Program-made: the position numbers and the translations under genes | Part shown: piece by piece, positions 1 to 8,026 of the stretch | How the letters are laid out: each line of letters begins with the position of its first letter | How positions within the stretch are numbered: the first letter of the stretch is position 1 | Assembly (NCBI RefSeq): GCF_028532485.1 | Contig: NZ_CP116942.1 | Coordinates: forward strand, 3,410,001 to 3,474,000 | Reading direction: 5' to 3' | DNA from: Iamia majanohamensis | Lineage (GTDB): Bacteria; Actinomycetota; Acidimicrobiia; Acidimicrobiales; Iamiaceae | DNA length: 64,000 nt | Notes under the pieces: model-generated | The model's database searches: none | The model's input: only the letters and a program-made list of their open reading frames with translations | Told to the model about the DNA's origin: nothing

Positions 1-820
1 TCGTGGAGGCCGGGCGGGGGGCCGCCCACCATCCCCGCCCCGAGCCACTGCTCGGTCGACAGCCGGGCCGCCCCCATCAGCTCGACCGACCGGCTGAAGT
101 CGGTGGGTGGCACCCGGACCGGGCACAGCGGCGGCACGACGCGGATGTCGGCCCGGTCGCCGTACACCTCGAGGTCGTGGGCCAGGCGGCGCTGGACGAG
201 GACGTTCAGGCCCTGCAGCGCCATGGCCAGGGCCGACCCGGGCGGCTCGGCCAGGGAGCAGGCGTACCCGGCCGGCAGGACCCACACGACGGTGGCCCCC
301 AGGGCCACGGCGTGGGAGATCGGGGCGTTGTCGACCACGCCGCCGTCCATGAAGTGACGGCCCCCGATGGCCACCGGCGGGAACACGCCCGGGATGGCGG
401 CACTGGCGAGCACCGCCTCCACCGCCGGGCCCTGGGACAGGGGCACGTCGGCCGAGGTGCAGACGTCGACGGCCACGACCGTCACCGGCACCGGGGCGTC
501 CTCCAGGTTCCGGTAGGGCAGGTGGGTCCGGAGGAGCCGGGCCAGGTTGTCCGGCGCGACCAGGCCCTGGCCCCCGCTCCGGAGGGCCCGCAGCGGAGGG
601 GTGGGGAAGACGTCGCGCCGGTGCAGCCGCCGCCACACCCCGGCCAGGTGCTCGGCGCCGCCGGGCCCGGGGCGTCCCGCCATGTAGGCGGCGTTGACCG
701 CGCCCACCGACGTGCCCACCCAGAGGTCGGGGCGGATGCCGGCCTCGTCGAGGGCCTGGAGCATGCCGACCTGGACGCAGCCGAGGCTCGCTCCCCGGTG
801 AGCACGAAGGCGGTCGTCAC
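1..820 (-). CDS. patatin-like phospholipase, frameshifted near the start, 3' end outside the window
   Basis: Serine lipid acyl hydrolase of the patatin family. The minus strand reads a GxSxG nucleophile elbow (GTSVG, Ser codon at 710-708) followed by AVNAAYMAG, and the catalytic Asp lies in DGGVVDNAP (Asp codon at 347-345), so the dyad is intact. The natural start appears to be GTG at 820 (TTAFVLTG), but this frame and the GASLGCVQVGMLQAL frame differ by one base at the C run at 792-795. The break falls in the glycine-rich oxyanion loop (expected GGASLG). Either a base is missing in the assembly or the gene is broken. The next in-frame ATG (764) would drop the loop. It is divergent from the P450 gene. 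Confidence 0.8.
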
Positions 821-892
821 CAGCAGCGAGTCTGCCGGGCCGGCGCGCGGGCTGCCGGTGGGCCTCGGGCACCGGTCCGGGCGCGCCCGGAC

Positions 893-910
893 GAGAACGC
901 GTTCTAGTGT
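893..910 (+). promoter_or_regulatory. KstR-like operator abutting a -10 box
   Basis: A perfect 12-bp palindrome, AGAACGCGTTCT (894-905), fits the TnnAACnnGTTnnA pattern known for the cholesterol repressor KstR except at the first base (g893). It runs directly into TAGTGT (905-910), a plausible -10 box for the P450 gene starting at 941. The divergent lipase starts 73 bp away on the other side, so one site could serve both genes. Regulation is inferred; no KstR gene is in the window. Confidence 0.6.
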
Positions 911-940
911 GGGTGGCCCGCGATCCCAGGAGCGTCTCCC

Positions 941-2167
941 GTGACCGACACCGTGCTCGACGGCATGGACTTCACCTCACCCGACCTGTACGCGGAGCGG
1001 GTCCCGCTGGAGGAGTTCGCCCTGCTCCGCCGCACCGCCCCGGTGTGGTGGAACGCCCAGAACCGCCAGGACCACAGCTTCGACGACGGGGGCTTCTGGG
1101 TCCTGTCCCGCCACGCCGACGTGAAGGCGGTGTCGACCGCCCGCGAGGGCTGGTCCACCGCCGAGAACGGCTCCCTCATCGCCTTCGAGGGCGACATCGG
1201 CCGTGAGGCCATCGAGCTGCAGCGGTCCCTGCTCATCAACATGGACCCGCCCCACCACACCCAGGTGCGCGGGGTGATCTCCCAGGGGTGCTTCACCCCG
1301 CGGGCCATCGCCAAGCTGGAGGACGGGCTGCGGGAGCGGGCCCACCGCATCGTGGCCGAGGCCCTGGCCCGGGGCGACGGCGACTTCGTGACCGACGTGG
1401 CCTGCGAGCTGCCCCTCCAGGCCCTGTCCGACGTCGTCGGCTTCCCGGAGGAGGACCGGGCCAAGATCTTCGACTGGTCCAACCAGATGATCGGGAGCAC
1501 CGACCCGGACTTCGAGGGCCACGGCGAGGTCGCCGCGGCCGAGCTCATGGCCTACGCCTACGCCATGGGCGAGGAGCGCCGGGCCTGCCCCATGGGCGAC
1601 GTGGCCACCCGCCTGGTCGAGGCCGACTCCCCCGACGGCGCCCTCACGCCCGAGGAGTTCGGCTACTTCGTCCTCATCCTGGCCGTCGCCGGCAACGAGA
1701 CGACCCGCAACGCCATCACCCACGGGATGCAGGCCTTCTTCGACCACCCGGACCAGTGGGAGCGCTTCAAGGCCGAGCGGCCGGCGACCACGGCCGACGA
1801 GATCATCCGCTGGGCCACACCCGTGGTGGCCTTCCAGCGCACCGCCACGGCCGACACCGTGGTCGGCGGCCAGGAGATCCGCGAGGGCCAGCGGGTCGGG
1901 CTCTTCTACGCCTCGGCCAACCGCGACGAGGCCGTGTTCACCGACCCCGACCACTTCGACGTCGGGCGGGACCCGAACCCCCACGTCGGCTTCGGCGGCG
2001 GCGGGGCCCACTACTGCATCGGCGCCAACCTGGCCCGCATGGAGATCAACCTGATGTTCGAGGCCATCGCCGACCAGATGCCCGACATCCGTCCCCTCGG
2101 ACCTCCCAAGCGGCTGCGCCTGGGCTGGCTCAGCGGGGTGAAGGAGCTCCCGGTCGCCTACCGCTGA
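941..2167 (+). CDS. cyp125: cytochrome P450, CYP125-like steroid 26-monooxygenase
   Basis: Heme monooxygenase of 408 residues. It has the I-helix motif AGNETTRNA, the ExxR pair in DEIIRW, and the heme-ligand loop FGGGGAHYCIGANLARME with Cys359. Stretches such as DWSNQMIG, RWATPVVAFQRTA and PNPHVGFGG match what I recall of CYP125, which oxidises the terminal side-chain carbon of cholesterol/cholestenone. Start GTG has AGGAG at 928-932, eight bases upstream. A KstR-like operator lies in the promoter, which agrees with a steroid-degradation role. No ferredoxin or reductase gene is adjacent. P450 assignment is certain; the CYP125 subfamily is likely by remembered similarity. Confidence 0.93.
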   Translation: MTDTVLDGMDFTSPDLYAERVPLEEFALLRRTAPVWWNAQNRQDHSFDDGGFWVLSRHADVKAVSTAREGWSTAENGSLIAFEGDIGREAIELQRSLLINMDPPHHTQVRGVISQGCFTPRAIAKLEDGLRERAHRIVAEALARGDGDFVTDVACELPLQALSDVVGFPEEDRAKIFDWSNQMIGSTDPDFEGHGEVAAAELMAYAYAMGEERRACPMGDVATRLVEADSPDGALTPEEFGYFVLILAVAGNETTRNAITHGMQAFFDHPDQWERFKAERPATTADEIIRWATPVVAFQRTATADTVVGGQEIREGQRVGLFYASANRDEAVFTDPDHFDVGRDPNPHVGFGGGGAHYCIGANLARMEINLMFEAIADQMPDIRPLGPPKRLRLGWLSGVKELPVAYR

Positions 2168-2197
2168 GCGGGCGGCGGGGCCGGCGCCCGCCCCGTG

Positions 2198-2860
2198 TCA
2201 GCCCCGGCCCGCCACGTCGAGGAGGTCGTCGACGTCACCGGCCAGGTCGGCGCGCACGAGGGCGGCGGCGAGGACCGGCAGCCGGCTCCCCTCCACGAGG
2301 GCGGCCACCTCGCCCACGTCGTCGCCGAGGCCCAGCCTCGCCGCCGTGGCCAGCACCTTGTCGTCGAGGAACGGGCGGACCTCGGGCCAGGCGCCCTGGA
2401 CCTCGCGGCAGAAGATGTCGGCACCCACCCCGCCGATGCCCTTGGCCTCCTGGACGAGGGCCCGGACCCGGTCGACGTCGCCGTCGGCCTCGGCCCGCAG
2501 CCGTCGCAGGTCCCCACCCCACCGGTCGAGGAGCATCTCCGCGGTGTCGCCCAGCATGCGGGCCGTGCTCTCGTCGTAGCGGGCGTAGCCGTTCTCGTTG
2601 AGCACCCGGACGCGCTGCTCCCAGGTGGTCGCCGCCATCGAGCGGGCCGACCGCCACCCGGCCGACGACAGGGCCCGGGCCGCCTCCACCGCGGCCTCGG
2701 CCCGGATCCGGGCGCTGAGGAGGGTGGCCAGGCACAGCAGTCGGTACAGGGGCGACGGGGTGGGGTCGCGGGGCAGGCGGATGCGGGCCTCCTCCGCGTA
2801 GGTGCGGCCGTGGCGGTCGAGCAGCGGCCCCAGCACCGTCGGCTCCCGACGGCCGCTCAC
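2198..2860 (-). CDS. HhH-GPD endonuclease III-like protein
   Basis: 220 residues with the layout of a helix-hairpin-helix DNA glycosylase: an LLSARI helix near residue 48 and the hairpin GIGGVGADIF near residue 141. Similar short actinobacterial proteins are annotated as endonucleases. The iron-sulfur cysteine cluster of classical Nth is absent, and I cannot see the Lys/Asp pair with certainty, so catalytic activity is unproven. It converges on the P450 gene with 30 bp between stops, and the GGDEF/EAL/kinase gene lies upstream on the same strand. Confidence 0.75.
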   Translation of the reverse strand: MSGRREPTVLGPLLDRHGRTYAEEARIRLPRDPTPSPLYRLLCLATLLSARIRAEAAVEAARALSSAGWRSARSMAATTWEQRVRVLNENGYARYDESTARMLGDTAEMLLDRWGGDLRRLRAEADGDVDRVRALVQEAKGIGGVGADIFCREVQGAWPEVRPFLDDKVLATAARLGLGDDVGEVAALVEGSRLPVLAAALVRADLAGDVDDLLDVAGRG

Positions 2861-2942
2861 GGCCCCTCTCCTCGACCCGTTCGGTGGGGTGGTGCGTGCA
2901 CGCCCCCGTCCTCCCCGCCCGGCGGCGAGCGACGCAGATCCC

Positions 2943-5606
2943 TCAGGAGGGGGAGGGCAGCCGGATGGTGAACACCGAGCCGTGGTCGGCGTGCCGCCGC
3001 CGGCACAGCACGTCTCCGCCGTGGGCCCGGGCGATGCCCCGGGCCAGGTAGAGGCCGAGGCCGGTCCCCGGGACGGAGCGGTCGGCCCGCCCGTACTTGC
3101 GGAAGACCAGCCCGAGGTCCTCGATCGAGATGCCGGGCCCGTCGTCGAGCACCGAGATGTCGATCCAGCGCCCGGTGCGGGCCACCTGGACCTCCACCGA
3201 GTGACCGGGCGGGGTGAACTTGGCCGCGTTGGTGACCAGGTTGATCAGGGTCTGCTCGATGCGGGCCTCGTCGATGCCCACCGCCGGCACCTCGTCGGCC
3301 ACGGGGCCCAGCACGAGGGGCCGCCCCAGGGTGTCCCGCAGGTCGTCGAGCACCCGCTCGACCATGGCGACCAGGTCGACCTGGCGGATGCTCAGTCGCA
3401 GGGAGCCGGCGTCGACGTTGCTCACGTCGGCCAGGTTGCGGATGAGCCGGTCGATGCGCTCACTGGCGCGCCGGATGCGCACGGCGGCGTCGGCGTCGTC
3501 GGGGTCGGTGGCCCCCTCGAGCAGCGAGGCGTAGCCCATGACGACGGTCAGCGGCGTGCGGATCTCGTGCACCAGGACCCGGAACACCGAGTCGAGGGTC
3601 TCGCCCCCCACCGGGACCTCCTCCAGCTCGTCCTGGGTGATGGCGGCCGGGGGGGCCGGCCCGGCGGGGCGCGCGCCGGCGTCGGCCACGATGGCGCTGT
3701 CGAGGGCGGCCAGGCTGGAGGTCACCAGGGCGGGGATGGCGGACCCCCGCACCGCCCGGCTCCAGAGGTGCCCCTGGCCGAAGCGGCAGCCGAGGCGCCG
3801 CAGCTCGGCCAGCTGCTGCTCGTCCTCGACCCCGACGGCGACGGCCTCGATCCCGAGGGCCTGGGCGACGCTCACCATGGCGTGCACGATGGCGTGGTCC
3901 TCCAGGCTGGCCGGCAGGCCCGCGATGAAGGCCCGGTCGAGCTTGATGCCGTCGACGGGGAAGCGCTTGAGGTGGGCGAGCGAGCTGTGCCCGCTGCCGA
4001 AGTCGTCCACCACGATGCGCACGCCCTGCATCTTCAGCAGCGACAGCTGGCGGGCGGCGCCCACGGGGTCGACCATGAGCGCGCTCTCCGAGACCTCCAG
4101 CACGAGGTGGGACGGCACCAGCCCGGCGCCGTCCAGCTCCCGGCCCACCAGCGCCGCCAGGTCGGGATCGGCGAACTGGCGCTCGGAGATGTTCACCGAG
4201 AGGACGAAGGGCTGCTCGGGCATCGCCTGCTGCCAGCGGGCCCCCCGCTCGCAGGCCTCCTGCAGCACCAGGCGCCCGAGCTCGTAGATCTCGCCGGTCC
4301 GCTCCGCGGCCCGGACGGCGTCGGAGGCCGCCACCGGCTCCCCGCGCCGGTCGACCAGTCGGAGCAGGGCCTCGCCGCCCACCACCACCTCGTCCTTGAG
4401 CCGGACGAGCGGCTGGTAGGCGAGGGGCACGGCCCCCTGGCGCACCGCGTCGCGGACGACCGCGTCCAGCTCGGCCTGGCGGAGCAGCTCCTCGCGGAGG
4501 GCGTCGTCGAACACCGCGGTGCGGTCCCGCCCGGCGTCCACCGCCTGGGCCAGGGCCGTCCCGGCCCGGTCGACCAGGGCCAGCGCGGTGTCACTGGTGG
4601 ACGCCGCCACCGCCACACCGGCGGAGGCCCGCACCTCGAGGCGCGCGCCGCGCACGGACAGCTGGCCCCCCACCGCGGTCCGGAACCCCTCGGCCTCGAT
4701 CCGGGCGGCGTCGGCGTCGACGGGGTGCGGACAGCACACCACGAGCCGATCGCCCGTGGTGCGCCCGACGGTGTCGCCCTCGTGGGCGGCGTGGACGAGC
4801 GCCCGGGCCCGATCGGCCAGCAGCTCGTCGTGGGCGTCGCGGCCCAGGGCGGCGGCGACGCGGGCGAGGTCGTCGACCTCCAGCTTGACGACGGCCACGA
4901 CCCCGACGGTCGGGTCCATGCCCGCCAGCTCGCTCTCCACCCGCTCGACGAGGACGTCGCGCGCCACCAGCCCGGGCCGGGCCAGCCCGTCGGGCCCCCC
5001 GGCGACGGGTCCCAGCTCGTCCAGGAGGGAGTCGGCGGTCGCACCCTCGTCGGCCACGGCCAGCCCGACCTCGGCGCCGAGCACCAGGCCGTCCCCCACC
5101 CCGAGGGGCCGGGCCACGGCTCGGTCGATGCGCGCCGTGACCGCCGACACCGCACCCTGGTCGGCGTCGGGGCAGACGACGACGAGCTCGCCCACGCCCG
5201 TGCGGCACACCAGGTCGCCGCGACGCACGGCACCCTCGGCGCGGGCCGCCACCTCGGACATCGCCTGCTCGACGCCCTCGGCGCCGAGCTCGCGCTCGAC
5301 CGCGTCGAGCCCGGTCACCACGAGCGACAGGAGCGACAGCGGGCCCCGCCCGGCCCGCCCCGAGCGGAGCTCGGCGTCGATGGCGGCGCGCGCCCTCGCC
5401 CGATCGATGCGCACCGGGCCCGGCGCCGCAGGGCGCGACGCAGCGGGGCGCGGCGCCACGGCGTCGGCGGGCCGGCGGGCGGAGGGGGGGATGGCGGTCG
5501 TCTCCGGGGTCGGGGGCGGGGTGGTGGGTCGCGCCCACGCCCCCCAGCCCTGGTGTTCGACGGCGACGGACGTGGCTCCTGCGCGACGGGGCTGGTCGTC
5601 GGTCAC
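2943..5606 (-). CDS. tandem degenerate GGDEF - EAL - histidine kinase fusion
   Basis: 887-residue soluble signalling protein with no membrane segment seen. After a Pro/Ala-rich tail come two GGDEF-like folds whose signature positions read TGVGELVVV and TTGDRLVVC, so neither should make c-di-GMP. An EAL domain follows: GGEALLR, LSVNISERQF, LVLEVSES, DDFGSGHSS, KLDRAF. Its usual EGVE motif is VGVE, which may weaken hydrolysis. The C-terminus is a histidine kinase: H-box HEIRTPLTVV, N-box NLVTNAAKF, DDGPGI and GTGLGLYLA. It probably couples nucleotide sensing to phosphotransfer. The response regulators encoded at 6.9-8.0 kb are possible partners. It is divergent from the DUF4214 gene. Confidence 0.9.
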   Translation of the reverse strand: MTDDQPRRAGATSVAVEHQGWGAWARPTTPPPTPETTAIPPSARRPADAVAPRPAASRPAAPGPVRIDRARARAAIDAELRSGRAGRGPLSLLSLVVTGLDAVERELGAEGVEQAMSEVAARAEGAVRRGDLVCRTGVGELVVVCPDADQGAVSAVTARIDRAVARPLGVGDGLVLGAEVGLAVADEGATADSLLDELGPVAGGPDGLARPGLVARDVLVERVESELAGMDPTVGVVAVVKLEVDDLARVAAALGRDAHDELLADRARALVHAAHEGDTVGRTTGDRLVVCCPHPVDADAARIEAEGFRTAVGGQLSVRGARLEVRASAGVAVAASTSDTALALVDRAGTALAQAVDAGRDRTAVFDDALREELLRQAELDAVVRDAVRQGAVPLAYQPLVRLKDEVVVGGEALLRLVDRRGEPVAASDAVRAAERTGEIYELGRLVLQEACERGARWQQAMPEQPFVLSVNISERQFADPDLAALVGRELDGAGLVPSHLVLEVSESALMVDPVGAARQLSLLKMQGVRIVVDDFGSGHSSLAHLKRFPVDGIKLDRAFIAGLPASLEDHAIVHAMVSVAQALGIEAVAVGVEDEQQLAELRRLGCRFGQGHLWSRAVRGSAIPALVTSSLAALDSAIVADAGARPAGPAPPAAITQDELEEVPVGGETLDSVFRVLVHEIRTPLTVVMGYASLLEGATDPDDADAAVRIRRASERIDRLIRNLADVSNVDAGSLRLSIRQVDLVAMVERVLDDLRDTLGRPLVLGPVADEVPAVGIDEARIEQTLINLVTNAAKFTPPGHSVEVQVARTGRWIDISVLDDGPGISIEDLGLVFRKYGRADRSVPGTGLGLYLARGIARAHGGDVLCRRRHADHGSVFTIRLPSPS

Positions 5607-5658
5607 GCCGAGATGTGCTTCCGCCGTTTCATCGTTCGCTCATCGGCGGGGGCGCAGC

Positions 5659-5722
5659 CTCTCCTGAGTTCCCGAGATCCGGGACCACCAAACACCCCTA
5701 CGGGTGAAGAACGCCGGGAGAG
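5659..5722 (+). promoter_or_regulatory. structured 5' leader (three-way junction masking the SD), class unknown
   Basis: The leader of the DUF4214 gene can fold as a closed three-way junction. P1 pairs CTCTCCTG (5659-5666) with CGGGAGAG (5715-5722). P2 is TCCCG/CGGGA (5670-5674/5680-5684). P3 is CACCC/GGGTG (5693-5697/5702-5706). The joiners are A/C-rich (CCACCAAA and AAGAACGC). The 3' side of P1 is the ribosome-binding site of the ATG at 5727, so folding would hide it. This looks like a cis-regulatory RNA. I could not match it to a known riboswitch consensus. Confidence 0.45.
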
Positions 5723-5726
5723 ACCG

Positions 5727-6788
5727 ATGAACCGCAAGCACACGATCGCCGCCGCCACCCTCGCAGCCGGAGGGATCCTGCTGACGTCGACCGCCGCCGG
5801 GGCGGACCCCTACGTGACCCTGGACTCCGAGGGGGCACCGGCCAGCACCGAGGAGGGCTTCCTCGGCCAGCCGATCCTGGTCGGCGGCGAGGGCTGCACC
5901 AACCCGGCCCCGGGCGAGCCCGCCTACATGGGCCAGTTCGTGTCGACCGCAGGCGACCCGAGCGTCGAGACGGGCACCAAGGAGTACGAGGCGCAGGTCG
6001 ACGTCGGCGGCTCGTTCACCTGGGACACCTCCATCCCCCTCGACCACCCGATGGGAGTCTTCTACTCCCGTTGGTACTGCTCCACGGCCCCTGCGACCAC
6101 GATCGACGACCCGGCCATGCTCTGGGTCTCTCCGCTCTACACCTTCACCATCGACGCAGCCCGGGCGAAGGGAGCCGGATCGGTCGACATCAGCGTCGAT
6201 CCCGAGTCCCTGCCGGCCAAGGACATCATGGGCATCCACGGCGAGACGGCGGCTGCGCTGAAGGCGCGGGTCGACGCCCGCGCCGAGGCCATCGGGTCGG
6301 CCCAGCGCCTCTACACCGCCTTCCTCGGACGGGTCGCCGACCACGACGGCCTCGCCTACTGGACCGCCGAGATCGAGCGGGGCGTCCCGATGTCGACCCT
6401 CGCCCGTCGGTTCGCCGGCACCCCCGAGTTCCGCAACGGTCGGGGTCGGATGGGTGACTCCGCCTTCGTCGACGCGCTCTACAAGAGCGTGCTCGGCCGC
6501 ACGCCCGACGCCGCGGGCCGGGAGTACTGGGCTCACCGCCTGGAGGACGGGACCATCAGCCGCACCTCGATGGTCACCTACTTCGCCCACTCCCGGGAGA
6601 ACGTCGCCCGCACCGCGTCGCACAGCTACGTCGTCGCCGCCTACCAGGTGCTCGGGACCTCGACCCCGACGTCGGACCAGGTGGCCCAGCAGGTGGCCAA
6701 GCTCGACGAAGGCCAGGTGAAGGTGTCCGTCGTCGAGGACATCGCCCTCTCGATCGACGGCGCCGAGGCCTGGATGGCCCGAGGCTGA
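5727..6788 (+). CDS. secreted DUF4214 domain protein
   Basis: 353 residues. A Sec signal peptide (MNRKHTIAAATLAAGGILL, Ala-rich cleavage region TAAGA) is followed by an extracellular beta-type region with two cysteines, then an alpha-helical DUF4214 region from about residue 190. That region carries two repeats of the type YTAFLGRVADHDGLAYW and YKSVLGRTPDAAGREYW. DUF4214 occurs in secreted and surface proteins; its biochemical role is not established. The SD GGGAGAG lies four bases before ATG and takes part in the proposed leader stem. A strong hairpin follows the stop, so it is probably monocistronic. Confidence 0.9.
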   Translation: MNRKHTIAAATLAAGGILLTSTAAGADPYVTLDSEGAPASTEEGFLGQPILVGGEGCTNPAPGEPAYMGQFVSTAGDPSVETGTKEYEAQVDVGGSFTWDTSIPLDHPMGVFYSRWYCSTAPATTIDDPAMLWVSPLYTFTIDAARAKGAGSVDISVDPESLPAKDIMGIHGETAAALKARVDARAEAIGSAQRLYTAFLGRVADHDGLAYWTAEIERGVPMSTLARRFAGTPEFRNGRGRMGDSAFVDALYKSVLGRTPDAAGREYWAHRLEDGTISRTSMVTYFAHSRENVARTASHSYVVAAYQVLGTSTPTSDQVAQQVAKLDEGQVKVSVVEDIALSIDGAEAWMARG

Positions 6789-6814
6789 TCCTTCGCCTCG
6801 TCGGCGTCAGGTGT

Positions 6815-6847
6815 GGCAGGTCCCCGGTCCCGGTCCGGGGACCTGCC
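6815..6847 (+). terminator. hairpin terminator after the DUF4214 gene
   Basis: Perfect 13-bp inverted repeat (GGCAGGTCCCCGG and its complement) with a 7-base loop, 26 bases after the stop codon. No T tract follows, as in other hairpins of this window. Confidence 0.7.
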
Positions 6848-6893
6848 GCGTCCGGGCTCATGGGCTGCGGACGGGTGCCGATGGGGGTGGGCC

Positions 6894-7295
6894 ATGGACC
6901 CCGCACGGCCCGGCCGCCCCCCGACGGTCCTCGTCGTCGACGACGACGTCGACCTCCTCGACCTGACCGTCCGGACCCTGGCGAGGGCCGGGTGGACGGT
7001 CCTGCGGGCCGACGGCGGCGACACCGCGCTGGAGCTGGCGGGTGAGGTCGAGGTCGACGTGGTCCTGACCGACGTGGTGATGCCGGGGACCGACGGCCTC
7101 GCCCTCGTCGAGGTCCTCCGCCGCGCCCGGCCGGCGCTGCCCGTGGTCTTCACCACCGGCCACGACGACCCTGCGATCCACGCCGCCGTGGCCGCCACGG
7201 GGGCGCCGCTCGTGCCCAAGCCCTACACCCCGGCCACCCTGCGCACGGTGCTGCACGAGGCCCTCGCCGGCGACGACGGGGAGGTGGCGGGGTGA
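6894..7295 (+). CDS. single-domain response regulator
   Basis: 133 residues forming one CheY-like receiver domain: acidic pocket VVDDDVD, phospho-acceptor Asp in LTDVVMPG, switch Thr in FTTGHDD and conserved Lys in VPKPY. There is no output domain, so it may act by protein contact or as a phosphate relay. ATG at 6894 puts the first beta strand at the usual place. Its stop overlaps the start of the next gene by four bases (GTGA), so the two are translationally coupled. Confidence 0.9.
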   Translation: MDPARPGRPPTVLVVDDDVDLLDLTVRTLARAGWTVLRADGGDTALELAGEVEVDVVLTDVVMPGTDGLALVEVLRRARPALPVVFTTGHDDPAIHAAVAATGAPLVPKPYTPATLRTVLHEALAGDDGEVAG

Positions 7296-7999
7296 AGGTG
7301 CTCGTCGTCGAGGACGACCCCGACACCACCGAGATGATGCGCGTCATCATGAAGCGGGCCGGGCACGTGGCCGAGACGGCCGCGACCGGTGAGGACGGGC
7401 TCTGGATGGCCACCGAGTTCGCCTTCGACGTGGTCGTGCTCGACTGGGACCTGCCCCAGCCCGACGGGCTCGAGGTGTGCAAGGAGCTGCGGGCGCGAGA
7501 GCGGTGGATGCCGATCCTCATGCTCACCGGCCACGCCGGCATCGACAAGCGCGTCGCCGGCCTCAACGCCGGGGCCGACGACTACCTGACCAAGCCCTTC
7601 GCCCCCCAGGAGCTGACCGCCCGCCTCAACGCCCTCGGGCGCCGGGCGCCGCGCGAGCGCCCCACCGAGATGTCCGCCGGCGACCTCGTCTTCGACCCCG
7701 CGGCGCGCGAGGTGCGCCGGGGCGAGACGACGATCCCGCTGCGTCCCAAGGAGCTCGCCCTCCTCGAGCTGTTCATGCGCCGGCCCGACGAGGTGCTGTC
7801 CCGGGCTGAGATCCTCGACCAGGCGTGGGACATGGCCTACGACGGCATGTCGAACGTGGTCGACGTCCAGATCCGCCAGCTGCGGAAGAAGATCGACGAG
7901 CCCTTCGGACGGGAGACGATCCAGACGGTGCCCCGCGTGGGATACCGGCTCCGCTCCACCACGGCCCCGGCCGGGCCCGAGCCCGTCCCCGCCGGCTGA
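7292..7999 (+). CDS. OmpR/PhoB-family response regulator
   Basis: 235 residues: receiver domain (VVEDDPD, Asp in VLDWDLPQPDG, Lys in LTKPFAPQE) and a C-terminal winged helix (LRPKELALLELFMRRPDEVLS, then VVDVQIRQLRKKID and TVPRVGYRL), the standard DNA-binding output of this family. The first receiver position is reached directly from the GTG start. It is coupled to the preceding single-domain receiver. No dedicated histidine kinase follows. The kinase module of the divergent EAL fusion is the nearest candidate. Confidence 0.95.
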   Translation: MKVLVVEDDPDTTEMMRVIMKRAGHVAETAATGEDGLWMATEFAFDVVVLDWDLPQPDGLEVCKELRARERWMPILMLTGHAGIDKRVAGLNAGADDYLTKPFAPQELTARLNALGRRAPRERPTEMSAGDLVFDPAAREVRRGETTIPLRPKELALLELFMRRPDEVLSRAEILDQAWDMAYDGMSNVVDVQIRQLRKKIDEPFGRETIQTVPRVGYRLRSTTAPAGPEPVPAG

Positions 8000-8026
8000 C
8001 GACCTGACGAGCGGGGCCGGTCAGCC
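7994..8026. terminator. weak bidirectional hairpin between convergent genes
   Basis: GGCTGAC (7994-8000) pairs with GTCAGCC (8020-8026) across a 19-base loop, covering both stop codons of the convergent response-regulator and acyl-CoA ligase genes. It is shorter than the other hairpins here. Confidence 0.35.

Noticed and set aside
2802-5726. Very long open frame upstream of the DUF4214 gene on the plus strand
   Set aside because: It is antisense to the EAL/kinase gene, has Pro/Gly/Arg/His-rich nonsense composition and no domain. The signal peptide at 5727 marks the real start.
5640-5726. Assignment of the DUF4214 leader to a known c-di-GMP or c-di-AMP riboswitch
   Set aside because: The stems and joiners do not reproduce the conserved cores that I can recall; it is kept as an unclassified structured leader.
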